DNA of 64,000 nucleotides from Cheilinus undulatus (GCF_018320785.1 NC_054886.1:32161732-32225731); one strand, 5' to 3'. Shown: positions 1-11,607, counted from the first letter of the stretch. Notes: generated by a model from the sequence alone, not told the origin. Numbers and translations are program-made.

Positions 1-647
1 TGAGAGAAAAAAAAATATTTTCATGTTTAAAAAGTTGTAAATTTTCACATTATAAACTCAAATATTTTAAGTTTTTGAAGCCATAACGTTCCGATATTCT
101 AAAGTTGCAAATTTACAAGAAACCAAATGGAAACCAGCTGTTGGATAACCCAGTTTATAGAAATGTCCAGATGATAATATCATTTATCATGTGAAGATTC
201 TGGGCTTAAAATCACAAGAACATCCTTACTGCTCTGTCTGAGTAACAGTGATCATTTAATTAGGCTCTCTACTGCAAGACTTTTTGACTTTATAACCTCA
301 AAACTTCTCAGTTTCAGTCCATATGAATTTACAAATTTTGAAAATCAAGTTTTGAGTTTTTCCTCTTGTAAATTTATGATTTTTTTAAGTTTGAAAATTC
401 CAATTTTCTTATGAAAATTAACAGATTCTCTCTTATTTTTTGAATGTTTCTAATAATGGATGTTTAATGCATAGAACTTTTGGCAAGAACACATGGATTT
501 AGGCCTGTTCTGTTGAGATCTTGTCGATGAAAACAATTCAAACTGATGTTAAATTGAGTAGGAGGGTCCTGAGGTAAACAGGAGGGGATCTGCTGCCTTA
601 GAGACTCTTGTATCAAACATCTGTCATTGTGGGAGTTTGTGTGTTAC
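1..647. other. ednra intron, no gene seen
   Basis: AT-rich sequence between the left window edge and the last visible ednra exon. By gene orientation it is intronic; the exons for TM6, TM7 and the cytoplasmic tail must lie left of position 1. I see no coding exon or recognisable repeat here. Confidence 0.6.
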
Positions 648-3600
648 CTGTTTGAGGTGCTCACTCAGCGCAATCCTCAGACTTCCTTTCTGATGTCGGA
701 GCATCTCTCTGGTCATGAGTCCATAGAAAACGGCCGAGCAGGTCAGTGGGACGCAGAAGTAGAAACCAAACAGCCACCAGTCCTTCACATCCCTGTAGAA
801 CTACAACACACAGAAACACCCACTCTAGAGATTAGATCTAATGTATTTTTTTTATTTCAAAGCACACTTTTATTTCTATTTGACTCTGAAGTATTTTAGT
901 CACTATTCACCAGTCCTCCAGCAACTGAACTCACAGTCATGAAGGGCGTCCTGGGCTGCAGCATGCAGGTTGTCATGGTAACGTTCTTGTAGTCGAAGGT
1001 GACCATGGTGAAGCCGTTGGCCTCGGGCACGGCTAACGCCACAGAGAGCAGCCAGATGACCACGATCTCTACCGCCGTTACTATGGGAACACCAGTGCCC
1101 TGAACCCGAGACCAGGACGCCACGGCTCGATACCTGCAGCCAGAAATGTAGCGCTATGATTATTTATTCTTTGTGGGAACAAAAACACCCCTGCAGTTTG
1201 AAGTAGACATCTTTGTCCACATATATCTGAATATTTAAAGCATCAGGTAAACTTTAGAAAGCTCTCTACAGTATAGTAATACAACTGTACATTAGTGTTA
1301 CCTGTCCACACTCAGGGCACACAGGTTGAGGACGGTGATGCCGACTGAAGCTTTCTGCAGGAAGGGGAACAGCTTACAGAGGAACAGGCCGAACGCACTG
1401 TCAGCAAAAGGCCACCGCATCGCCAGGAGCTGCACAGAGATTAACACGGTGTTGGTGAGAGGGCTGTTATCAGTGTCAGAGGGATATTTTAGTGTCGTTA
1501 TCAAGACAACACTCAACCTCCTGTTTGAGACAAACAACACATCAGCATACCCACGATGCAGTTCTCCAGTCTATGCAAGAACAGCCAAAAAGGCCTCATT
1601 TGATTCATGAATACAGCATCATTTCAGCCAATGATACTCAATGTGTGGCTCTGGAGCCACAAGTGGCTCTTTTATGTCTTAATTTTAAATATTATTCCCC
1701 CAGAAAACCTTGAAAAAGGGAAACTTCTTGGCCTTTTCACCATTTTTTGCCACTTTTCACCCATTTAAGCTACCTTTTGCAATTAAATACCCCTTTTTTC
1801 TGTTTTGCCCCCCCCCCAGCCTCTTCTTTTTGCCACTTGGTTCCAATTATTGCCACTCATATTTGCCCTTTTTCACCATTTTTGCCCATTTAAGCTACAT
1901 TTTACCATTATATACCACTTGCTTCTTCTTTTTTGCCCTTTTCCACCTCTTTTTGCCACTTTTATTGCATTTTTGCCATTTTCACAATTGTTTTTGCCCA
2001 TTTAAGCTACCTTTAGCAATTGAATACCCCTTTTTGTCTGTTTTTTTGCCCATTTTAGCCACTTCTTTTGGCACTTATTTCCAATTATTGCCACTTTTAT
2101 CCAATTTTTGCCCTTTTTCACAATTTTTGCATCTTTTTGCCCATTTAAGCTACCTTCTACCATTAAATGCCACTTGTTTCTTCTTTTTTACCCCTTTTTC
2201 CACCTCTTTTTGCCACTTTTATCTCATTTTTGCCATTTTTCACTATTTTTTTGCCCATTTAAGCCATCTTTTGGCAATCAGTACCACACCTTTTCCAACT
2301 TTTTCCCCATTTTTGCAACTTTTATCCCACTTTTAGCCTTTTTCACCGTTTTTTTGCCCATTTAAGTTACTTTTTGCCATTAAATACCACTTGTGTCCTA
2401 TTTTTTTTCCCAGTTTTGCCCTCCTTGACTGCTTTCTGCCCATTTTAGTCACTTTTCTTTTTTTTTTTTTGCCACTTTTGGACCATTTTTTGCCACCTTT
2501 AACTTGTTTTTTGTCTCTTCTCACCCATTTTTTGCTGTTTTCTGACCCTTTTCCCACCAATTCTCCCCATTTTTGCCCCTTTTCACCCATTTTTGCTGGT
2601 TTTTGACCATTTTTCCACCATTAACTTATGTTTGTTGCTACTTCAAGCTTTGTTTGCCACTTTTCACCTCTTAGATTATGGCTCTTGCAAAGGTATTTTC
2701 AATAATTTGGCTCTTTCGTTGAGCAGGTGGAGTAACACTGATTTAAGCACAAAGGACTGATGGAAAAATTTGTTATATTTTAAGGACAACTACTTTGATT
2801 GGATGCCATCACACTTAAGATTAAAGACTCAAATGCTGTTGAGGGTTTGCAAATCTTATAAATATAGTAAATCTGAGAAATGCTCATCATTTCACCACTT
2901 CTAGATGGGCCAGCAACTAAAGCCAGGAGTTCTGGCTGAAGTGCATAAACCCCAAAATTAAAAAATGTTTTTAAGAACACTTTTAGACTATTTTACACCT
3001 CTAGAATGCATTTCAATGAAACAGTTAACTAAAAACACTTAAGCACACAGGTGTTACCTTGTAGACGTTGATCGGTATGTCAATGGCGATGTAGATCAGG
3101 TCTCCCAGGGCCAGACTGGCTATCAGAACATTGGGTCCATTCCACATGCTTTTATTTTGGCAGATGATCCTCAGCAGGGTGGCGTTTCCTACGATCCCCA
3201 CGGCAAAGATCACACAGGACAGCACCGTGTTGATGTACTTGAAGGCTGTTTTGATCGATGTGGTTTCCAGGCAGCTGGGGGGCGCTACTGGGCGCCTATG
3301 AACAGCCATGGAAGAGTTAGAGGATGGCTGGTATGGCTTTCTCTCAGGTTTGTGTTTCAGCTTGTTCATATGTTTCATTTTTAATTTCTCTGGTAAGGAC
3401 GAGGCTTTGTTGACGGTCTCTTGGACCAGACGTGCCTCCCCTTCTGAGGTCTGGATCTGAAGGTCCATCAGTGGTTCTAGAGGTGACTCTGTGCCATGGA
3501 AGTCAGGACGGTCCAACATCATCAAATCTGACAATGACAGCTCAGATGAGGAGTTGCCATGGCAACCGACTCGATCAACAAATAACAAGCACAAGACAAC

Positions 3601-3711
3601 CAGAGGCATGGTCAACTTTCCCTGTCTGGATAACGACCAGGAACCCAGTCTTGGTCCCAGTTTGACCCCAGTGGCTTTTGCTGAGTTTACTTTTGAGACT
3701 CTAGAAACCAT
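648..3711 (-). CDS. ednra: Endothelin receptor type A (partial, 3' end outside window)
   Basis: Class A GPCR for endothelin peptides at the plasma membrane. Minus-strand exons by splice site and phase are 3711-3058, 1429-1302, 1133-935 and 800-648, together 378 codons. They cover the N-terminus through TM5 and the start of the third loop; the last donor follows [15 protein letters not shown]1 and TM2 are in exon 1 ([40 protein letters not shown]). The DRY-type motif is DRYRAVASW across exons 2 and 3. ETA-type marks are Tyr in GDLIYIAID (ETB has His there), RWPF followed by [14 protein letters not shown], and TCML. Some residues look ETB-like ([18 protein letters not shown]), and the N-terminus, about 150 residues, is longer than human ETA. 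The start is at 3711, but the in-frame Met at 3609 ([16 protein letters not shown]) makes a better signal peptide. A neighbouring ttc29 supports ETA. The teleost duplicate (aa or ab) is not decided. Confidence 0.9.
1629..2740 (-). mobile_element. hAT-type non-autonomous transposon carrying a TTTTTGCC array
   Basis: It lies in the ednra intron between coding exons 1 and 2. The left end reads CAATGATACTCAATG and the right end, reverse-complemented, CAGTGTTACTCCACC. The flanking 8-mers are atttcagc and atttaagc (7 of 8 identical), as expected for an old hAT target duplication. The interior, about 1710-2640, is a degenerate array of TTTTTGCCA and TTAACCCATTTTTG words. A copy of the right end occurs inverted at 14402. 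No transposase is seen. The strand is arbitrary. Confidence 0.75.
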
Positions 3712-3764
3712 TCTGATGGAAATCTAGACCAAACTGTTGAAACTGCAATATTTCCAGGTACCCT

Positions 3765-5135
3765 GTCCTTTTTACTGAACCTACTCTGAATCCAGAACCC
3801 TTTTTAGACTGCTCAGAGTTCTGAACCTTCTCTTTTAACAGGATCTAACATGAGTACACGCTCTAGAACCTTCTAAAAATCCAGAACTCTGTTTTTACGG
3901 CTGTGGTTCTGGAGCAAGTATGATCCTGTGGTGATTCCAGAACTCTGTAAAGCCTGGGAACTGTTTCTAGAACCTACTGTGATACTAGACTGAGTTTGTA
4001 TTCTGCATTTACCTCAGAACAAATTTTGGAGGCCGGTTATAAAACCCTGATTCTAGAAACCTTTGGAAATCCCCACCACTGTGGTTCTAGAGCAGTCTTT
4101 GACACACAGTGATTTGAGAACTTTCTGTCGCTGCAGAACAGATTCTAGAACCCCAGTAAGGATTCCACACCAATTTTAGAACAGATTTCACAAACCAGTT
4201 CTAAAACCCTCTCTGATTCTAGAAACCTCTCCAAAATCCCTCTAGATCAAACTCAATAACCTCATGAGATAACACCTTCTGAGGCTTCTGAACAAAGTCC
4301 AGAACCCTCTGGGATCCCAGAACCCAGTTTGGAACCTTGTCTTTTTTTTAATCTGCACTGAACACGAGCTCCAGAACCTTTTCTAAGCCCCTGTAGTCGC
4401 AGATCAAACTTTTAAACTTTAGAACTGATTCCAGAGCTGTGCAAAGATTTCAAAGTATCAGTTGAACTCACTGTGGTTCTAGAATCCTGTTGGGAACCGT
4501 CTCGTATGGCTTGACGATTTCAATGAAGAAGTTCTAGAACCTTCTGTGATTCCTGAAACCCTACCTGATACAACTCCTGAACACACCTTTGAACTCTGCT
4601 ATCCTTTGAACATTTTCTAGAACCCACACTGAGTTTTTCTGGAGCAATTGTGACACCAAAGAACTGTACGGAAACGCCTCTGATGGTGTAGTGTATTCCA
4701 AGATCAAGTTCTGGAACCTTCTGTTATTCCAGAAAACCTTGTAAAACCTCACTGTTGTAGCCAAAGACTCACTTGGACTATCAAACCAACTGTGACTTTA
4801 GAATACCGTACAAACCTGACTCTAATAGATCGGTATATTTGAGAAAGACCTAGAACCCTCTCAGATTCCAGAGATCCCACTGCTGTCTCTCCATGTACTG
4901 AGTCTAGAACTCTCTGTAGACTCTCTCTAAATACCAGAGCCCACTCAGATTCTATAACCTAGTCCAGACCGCCCCTAGTTGCTGAACCTCTTTTTTGAAC
5001 AGTCTTGGAATTCTCTGAGTCTACAAGCCTTGCGAAAAACTGATGTTGGAGTCCTGGATCAGGTCTAGAGGCTCTAGAAGTTCTTAGGTTGATGTCAGCT
5101 GGCCAAAAAAGGTGGAATATAAGTTCTAAGGCTTC
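3765..5135. repeat. Degenerate TTCTAGAACC-rich repeat field (heat-shock-element-like)
   Basis: About 1.4 kb is filled with variants of TTCTAGAACCTTCTGTGATT and CCAGAACCCTCT. Perfect TTCTAGAA occurs at 3965, 4051, 4143, 4217, 4477, 4532 and 4615, with gaps of 86, 92, 74, 260, 55 and 83 bp. It looks like a decayed tandem repeat of roughly 80-90 bp. It lies between the ednra coding start and its putative untranslated first exon. TTCnnGAAnnTTC matches the vertebrate HSF1 site; full matches are at 4532-4544 and 4709-4721. Function is inferred only. Confidence 0.7.
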
Positions 5136-5224
5136 TCTGACAACTTTGTTGATTCTGGGCTTTGGGAAAATCTGAAAAAGAAATTAAAACAACACAAAAT
5201 ATGGATTAGAAATTTGCAGAGGAT

Positions 5225-5385
5225 TCTCCATCCATCTGTACATCCATCCATTTTCTTCTGCTTAGCTAGGGTGGCAGCAGGCTAAGTAAGTCTCCCCAGA
5301 CATCCCTATCTCCAGTGACAATTCCCAGCTCTTCCTGGGGGATTCCTAGGTGTCCCCAGGCCAGATGAGATCCATCCAGCAAGTA
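5225..5385 (+). repeat. Dispersed teleost repeat, LINE 3'-end-like
   Basis: It begins with CATCCATCCATTTTCTTCTG and continues with the GGCAGCAGGCTAAG...CCCAGACATCCC...CCAGCTCTTCCTGGGGG pattern that I know as a common fish dispersed repeat, thought to be a non-LTR retrotransposon tail. Truncated, with no coding capacity. Confidence 0.6.
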
Positions 5386-6596
5386 CAACCAGACATTTGG
5401 CATCCAAACTCAATTACTTTAAGTCCATTTCCACTTTGATTTCTCTGTCCTTGGTATCAAACACCCCAGGAGCTGTTTACCATCTGATCTCTAAGTGTGT
5501 TTTTCTTGCTGTTTGCTCTGGAGGAGATTCAGTACAGAGGCTTTTTCACAAACAGCTGTCTGCTACTCCTTTGAAATGAGGTCAATGGCCCTGAACCAAA
5601 ACAGTAAACTTGGCCAGGAACTCTAAACAGTTAGCTCAGAAATGCTAAAAACACTTCACAGAGAGTTTTATCAGCTCATCCAAGTTTGATATAATGAACA
5701 TAGCAGACTCAAACTTTGATCTGTATGAGCTTCAGCTTGTCTGTGTTATTGACTTTTGTGAATTTTGGAAGCTCCATTCCAAAGAAGAGATATTCACAGT
5801 TAATAAGATGAGTACTGTCCTCAAACCAAGTGTATAGCACTAGTTCAGGCAGGCCATGGAGTCAAGCGCTGCCATATAACTGAGATCAGCTGATCTCATC
5901 AAGCTCTCATCAGCTGATGGCCATCTGATTCCCTCTAAATGCTGCCATAGTTAACCTGCCCTACTCCCTCTGCAAACCATTTTTTGCAACCTTCCTCCAC
6001 CCCAGCTCCTCATTTATTCTGCTTCTGACTTAATCAGTGTAATCCTGTTGTCCTTGATGCCTGCGCTGCTCTGGGTTTTCCTTGCAGGCACAAGTAAGGC
6101 AGGAACGTGTGCTTTTAGAATGGCAGGGAGACCCCAGAACAGCCACACTGCCAAATATAAATAACGTCAACAAGTGCTAATCTATAACTGCTAATAAAGA
6201 AAATATGTATACCTCAAATCAGGTGGTCTTACTTTTATTTGATGTCAATGCATACAGTAAATAAAGCAAAGATCCATTCTATCTTCTCTGGAAGCCCTTA
6301 TTCAGTGTGCACATTTACATTGCAAACAAATAGTCCAATCATTATCTGATTTCTTAAACTCAAGTAGTTCTGTAGACATAAAATATGCTTTATCAAATAA
6401 AGGCATGATGAAAAACTGAGTAATGTAGTTTTACTTCTAATTTACCATCCTTTCTGTCCGTTTCTGCCACGTCAAACTCATTTTTGAAGAAATTTTGCAA
6501 TGAAATTTTTACTCCAAATCACTCCAAATTATAAATTGCACATGCACTTGTACTTCAGTTGGCAAAATGTGAAAGAAAGCATAGTTTAAAACTCAC
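5386..6596. other. Putative ednra 5' intron, no gene seen
   Basis: Unique-looking AT-rich sequence between the repeat fragment and the candidate untranslated ednra exon. I see no conserved ORF, RNA gene or defined element. Confidence 0.5.
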
Positions 6597-6790
6597 CTAT
6601 TTGTGTTGTCTTGTCTTCTTTGGGGTTTTTAGTCCATTTAAATCCAAATATCCCCAGAGAGTAAACAAGAGAAGGAGAGAAGACTCTGCAAAACTGAAGC
6701 AGTCAAACTGACACGGCTCAGTTTTACTCTCTCTCTGATAGCTGTAAATGCTCACTCACCCCCACCTCTCTGCTGATTCTCCTCCTCTCT
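6597..6790 (-). other. ednra: Candidate untranslated first exon and promoter edge of ednra
   Basis: On the minus strand an ATAG|GTGAGT donor sits at 6597/6596, and a matching acceptor (ATTGCAG|TTTC) at 3743/3742 lies 31 bases before the ednra ATG. Human EDNRA also has a non-coding first exon. Transcription would start within or just right of the pyrimidine-rich tract at about 6770-6890. The upstream limit is a guess. Confidence 0.4.
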
Positions 6791-7344
6791 CTCCCTCTTC
6801 CTCCTCCTTCCTGGAATATTTTATTTATCCTTCATTAGCTGCCTCTTTGCACTCTCTCTTTCCCACTTCTCCTCCTCCTCCTCATCCAGTTGTCGGTCAC
6901 AGTGGAACATCTCGTAAAAACCTGTAACATGAAGAGACTGTGAACTTTTCCCACTTGAGAGTTTGTTCGTAAAACAGCGTTGTGGAAATTGGTGCTGTTA
7001 AATTTACTACCGTATTTTAACAACAAATTTGACTTTATTGGAGTGTTTGAACGCCAGTGATGCCTGATTAAACTGTTTCTGTTAATGACACCACCGAGTC
7101 GAGCTCCATGAATCTTTACTTTAATCTCCTCAACTGTGATTTATATCAGCGAGAAATGTTCCTTTGCTGCGAGTTCCAACAGCTGGTTTATTCTATCAAA
7201 TACAGCCTTAGCCATTAGATTAAGATTTTTATATTTCTTTTAAGAGAGCCTTCTACATCCTGCTCATCGAAAAATCTAACCTTATGTTAGGGATACCAGC
7301 AGTAATGCCAACATTTTCTGACTATTGTCTATACTATAAGAAAA

Positions 7345-7990
7345 CTAGAAAAACACTCGGAGAGCACAGCCCTCCACCATTAGCCCCATCTCCCAATAGT
7401 GAAGAATCCTTTGAAAAATTCCTGGATCTGTCCCCATCTGCCCCCCACCACAGCATTCGCCGATTACTCCCTCCCCAGTAGGGTGGAAACACAGTGAGGC
7501 AAAGCATTGGCTTCGCTACGGGTGCCAACAGATGCACCCATGGTCTCACCAAACGACTGAAAGTCATGGCAAAGGGTGACTATTCCTCTATTCCTCCCAG
7601 CATTGCGAGTATTCTTGCTACAATTCGCTGTCTTTCTCTCTGTTACGCTCCGACTCGCCTCCTTGACTGGACGTGCGTCTTTCAAACTCTATAAACTCCA
7701 AAACTTTGAATACAAACACACCAAAAGATGCTGCTGGGATTGAAGCTACTCATGTCCGCCATCTCCTGGTGTACAGTGGTAACAGCGCAGACCTCTGCCA
7801 TTAGCCCTATCTCCCAATAGTACAGAATCCTTTAAAAAATTCCTGGATCCAGACGCTGATCCGGATCAGTCCCAAAATCTAATCAGTTCTTCCTTATGCC
7901 ATCTCTGATATTTCCTGAAAATTTCATCAAAATCCGTCCACAACTTTTTGAGTTATGTTGCTAACAAACAAATCAACAAACAAACAAACC
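7345..7990 (+). mobile_element. Composite dispersed repeat, copy 1
   Basis: About 650 bp shared with copies at 40780-41075, 46066-46590 and 52116-52800, which are in the opposite orientation. Landmarks are AGAAAAACACTCGGAGAGC at the left, two TTAGCCC-ATCTCCCAATAG words (near 7380 and 7801), and a right end with AACTTTTTGAGTTATGTTGC followed by AACAAACAAA. The right end resembles a non-LTR retrotransposon or SINE tail common in fish. Short ORFs here are not genes. Confidence 0.65.
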
Positions 7991-8585
7991 CAAAAAGAAA
8001 ATCAAGAAGAAAGGTAAGAGATTTACACTTAAATAGCCAGTAAAAAGTGATATTTTTTCACTTTTACCTCCATTAACCAAGAGAATGACTGCCACAGCTT
8101 ACAAGATCTAGAATATCTGTTAGCTAACTGATGCTAACGTGAGACAACTATCCAGCTCTTATTTTATAGAAAGAGTGTTTGCTGACAGCCCCTGCATGAG
8201 GACCAATTAAAGATGATGTATTCTAAATGGGAGCAGCAGGTTATATTAAAAAGGTTAGCTAACAGTAAAGGAAACCATAACTAGCCTATAAGGGGTTATT
8301 TAGCAAGGCTAAAGTAACTGTCAACACCAATACTGTGTTTTTAAACTGGCACTACCGATATGGCTGTAAAAACAGCCTCTGTGTTTTACTCATTTTTAAG
8401 AGTTTAAGATTGATCTTGATAAAAAAAAGAAAAAATGATGAATTACTGACTAATATCTATCAATCAATCAAGCTGTTCATGCTATCTAGTTTTTAAGCTA
8501 GAATATTTTTAGCTAACTTAAACATCAAGTTATCCACTGTAAGCTCTCAAGCTAGCCAATGCTAACATCAATGTTAAGCTTCTAT
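7991..8585. other. Intergenic, nothing recognised
   Basis: AT-rich, with many TTAGCTAAC-type words but no clear repeat boundary or coding exon. Confidence 0.4.
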
Positions 8586-8589
8586 GTAT

Positions 8590-8678
8590 TTATTTTATCT
8601 ATCTATCTATCTAACAATTTTTCTGACAATTTTTCTATCTAACAATTTTTCTACCTATCTAGCTATCTAGCTATCTAT
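8590..8678. repeat. TCTA-type microsatellite
   Basis: Runs of TCTATCTA, interrupted by AACAATTTTTC words, followed by AGCTATCTAGCTATCTAT. Confidence 0.85.
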
Positions 8679-8954
8679 AGCTACGTTCAAACTGCAGGGT
8701 TAGGGTTAGGGTGACCTGAATCTGATTTTTTTTGCTCACATGTGACTTGTATCTGATTTTTTTCTGACGGTGTGAACAGTGCAAGTCACATTGAATCTGA
8801 CCGTTTTCAGATTCAGGCCGCTTTCGTATGTGGTTCTAAATCAGACACATATCTGATCTTTTGGAAGTTGACTACAGAATGAACAGGCAAACAAAAAAAT
8901 CAGATCTGAGAAAAAATCAGAATTGAGCATTAAGGCTTGCAGTGTGAACGTAGT
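8679..8954 (+). mobile_element. MITE with GTTCACACTGCAG-like ends, copy 1
   Basis: The left end is GCTACGTTCAAACTGCAGG and the right end, reverse-complemented, GACTACGTTCACACTGCAAG. The interior words (TTTGCTCACATGTG, CAGTGTGAACAGTGCAAGTC-like, TCTGATCTTTTGG) recur at 20491-20694. The superfamily is not decided because the target duplication is unclear. A short TTAGGGTTAGGG run lies just inside the left end. Confidence 0.65.
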
Positions 8955-9737
8955 CTATCTTCCATTGACCTTCTTTCTTGAGAAAACTTCTAGCATCTCT
9001 TCAGACTAAGTTTATTTAGAGTTCTCAAACCTTTGACTGGAGTCGTTCACATTCACTTATCTGTGCTATTTTTTGTTATTTTAGATAAGCCACTGTCATC
9101 ACAGATCTGAGGGCTGGCCGTGTGTTTATGACTTTTATGTTTGTTACAGTGAAGTAATATACAAATGATCAGCCCTACGTGACTTCAGCCATGCAGACAG
9201 ACCATATCATCCCTCTGACACGTTTTATTATTTCCTGCAGAGATAAAGAGGAGTTTTACTGCACTTTAGTATGAAGTGGGAATGATTCACTGTGTAATGA
9301 CCTCTTGTCACAGTGTCAGACCACCAACTATGCTACACTACATGTATGTTATTAGTCCCTGGTAGTCTAATGTCACTTTTCTCTTCAGAGGTGCTGCTGG
9401 TTAATGAACAAATTACACTTGAAGCTAATTACACTGAGAAGAACAAACAGACCAAAATCCAGAGAGTTTAATTTGATAGTAAATCAAAGCCAGATACTGT
9501 GAACATGAAACACAGACGGAGAGGAAACAGGCTTTATGTCTGATTTCCACCATGAACAGCAAACTTTATTAGACAGTCAGACTCTTTGAACAGGCAGAGT
9601 GAGTTTCCATCCCAGCTGTGGTGACACGAAAACGTTACAGCATCCAACATCTGCAAGGCACCGCTTCATCTGCAGCAAGAAATATGACCTATGGTTGCAT
9701 TTTACCATTTTTATTACATAGTATTTTGGGACCAGAT
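8955..9737. other. Intergenic, nothing recognised
   Basis: No exon, RNA gene or bounded repeat identified. Confidence 0.4.
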
Positions 9738-9855
9738 TCTTTTCTTTCTTTATTTAAGATTTGTTTTATGCCTTTTTCATGCCTTTATTGGATAGAGGAG
9801 GACAGTGGATAGACTCGGAAACGGGTCAGAGATATGTGGCAAAGGGCCACAGGCA
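9738..9855 (+). repeat. SINE-like dispersed repeat fragment
   Basis: The pattern TATTGGATAGAGGAGGACAG...GGCAAAGGGCCACAGGC also occurs, more completely, at 45870-46065. It is a common fish short repeat, truncated here. Confidence 0.6.
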
Positions 9856-10104
9856 GGGTTGCCAGGTTTGTGTGACAAAACCAGTCCAATGGCCGATAAA
9901 AACTAGCCCAAAACCAAGGCCAATGCTGAAATTCAGAATAATACTGTAAAACCTCTGCCATACTGCATATATTGCTTGACTGCCCGCAGACATTCTGCTT
10001 CTCTGTGGGTGGCGTGTATGTCTGTGTGCCATGTTGTACTTGAGTGTAAATAGAGTAGTTCTTTCTGCTACAGAAATTAAATACTCATACACAAGACATA
10101 AAAA

Positions 10105-10259
10105 ATGGGTCTGCTCAACCCACGGACAAAAAAATCTATCCGGGGCAGTACGTTGAAAGTAGCCAAATTCCTTGGGAAAACTGTGGACCCTGATAGTTTG
10201 GAGAGAGAGGGGGAAGAAAACCAGCAGCAGCGAAGGATAGAGCAGGACGCATCTGTTTG
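10105..10259 (+). other. Orphan exon-like ORF with splice donor
   Basis: An ATG at 10105 opens a 51-codon frame, rich in Lys, Arg, Glu and Gln, containing KSIRGSTLKVAKFLGKTVDP. It runs into a consensus donor (TTTG|GTAAGTG) at 10259/10260. The codon pattern looks protein-like, but I do not recognise the family and see no partner exon. It could be a first exon of an unknown gene, part of a retrocopy, or chance. Confidence 0.25.
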
Positions 10260-10599
10260 GTAAGTGTTTAATTACTGTGTTACTAAATGGCTAAAAGGCT
10301 AAAAGACCTTGTGGGGGCGGTCTGTTCCGCTTTGCTGGCAGCACGGACGAACCAGTCAGGAGATCCTATTGTGATGACCTCATCAGTTCGCTCCATTGAA
10401 ATCTCGTCTCGGGAGAATCTCGGAGAAATTTTCGACGACCTGTTTTCATCAGTTTACACGCTAATTCAAAGATTACTGCTACATACGTTTATCTTGCGGT
10501 TTGAAAATTTGCATAAGTGGAGTATGGACACCCAACATTGTGACTTTATATTTATGTTTTAAAAATCGGAGAAGTATAATACCCCCTCTTTAACAGTAA

Positions 10600-11190
10600 A
10601 TAGAGGACACATACACACGAAAAAAGGGGAAAACACCCTCTAAATTTTAATTCATTTATTTACTTTTTCCCCTATTCAAATTCTCAAGTCCATCTAATTC
10701 TTTGACCCATTTACTCCAGTTCCTTATGAATTCCTCTTCACAGTTTCTCAGCCTTTAGGTGATTTCTTCCTTTTTTTTAATGCCTTCCATTGTTCATTTC
10801 CATGCATTAACTGATGGTGGTTTAAAACCCATCCAGTGCCTTGTGATCTGCTTTAATGCTGCTATGCTCATTATTTTGTACAGGTACTTACCTTCTTCTT
10901 TTCCTATTCCTGGTGGAAGGATACCTAATATGATGTTAGTTGGTTGTGACTGTTTCTGTAGTTGAAGAATATGTCAGGCCTTCTCCTGAATTGACCTCCA
11001 GAACCTTTTTAATACAGGACATGAACAGAAAATATGTAGATGGTTTGCTTCTTGTTCCCCACAATCCCTCCAACGAGGAGAGCTACCTGATTGATTATAT
11101 TTTGATGTGATTTTTGGTGTTATGAAAATCCTCAAATTAATTTTCCAGGCAAACTCTTTCCAATATTTGGAATGTGTTGTCAAAGTTCAA
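10600..11190 (-). mobile_element. L1-like non-LTR retrotransposon remnant (ORF2 C-terminus)
   Basis: The minus strand encodes WRDCGEQEANHLHIFCSCP followed by FWRSIQ, the Cys/His-containing C-terminal pattern of fish L1-clade ORF2. Further left in other frames is the downstream tail (ITRHWMGFKPPSVNAWKW). Stops and frameshifts show it is dead. Only the 3' part is present. Confidence 0.65.
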
Positions 11191-11593
11191 ATAATGGCAT
11201 TATGTCATTTATCAATATTTCTTTTAAAATCCTGTGTACTTTGAATAACTTTCATTAAATTGAATATCTAAATTGTAATTTCTTCCCTCTGATTTTGTGA
11301 ACTCTTGTCTTATTTTGCTGTCGTTAGAGCATTTTGTAAAGTCAACTATTGAAAATTCCTCTCTATAATGTCAGTAGTGGCCCTTTTTTCATCAAATAAA
11401 TGAGTTTTAATATTTCCTTTACCACACACACTCGGGGTTCATCAAGAACAGAACATGATTGAGGATATTTGGAGGGGAGCAACATTTGACGTAAACCTTG
11501 AAGCGGGAAAGTGATATTACTATATTCCTGAATGGAACTAGACAGCAGCAGTTCGCTAGCAGAGCGTCAATATTGGAACGCGGCCCTGTTGGC

Positions 11594-11607
11594 GTTACCA
11601 TGGTGAC
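11594..11607 (+). promoter_or_regulatory. X-box (RFX site) in the ttc29 promoter
   Basis: GTTACCATGGTGAC is a near-palindromic match to the RFX-binding X-box, two GTTRCC-type half-sites with no spacer. It lies 60 bp before a splice donor that starts the ttc29 transcription unit. RFX factors with FOXJ1 drive motile-cilium genes, which fits TTC29. Confidence 0.7.

Noticed and set aside
1710..2336. 208-codon Phe/Leu/Pro-rich frame
   Set aside because: A by-product of the TTTTTGCC array inside a transposon.
8697..8712. Interstitial telomere repeat
   Set aside because: Only about two TTAGGG units within a MITE; too short to mean a fusion site.
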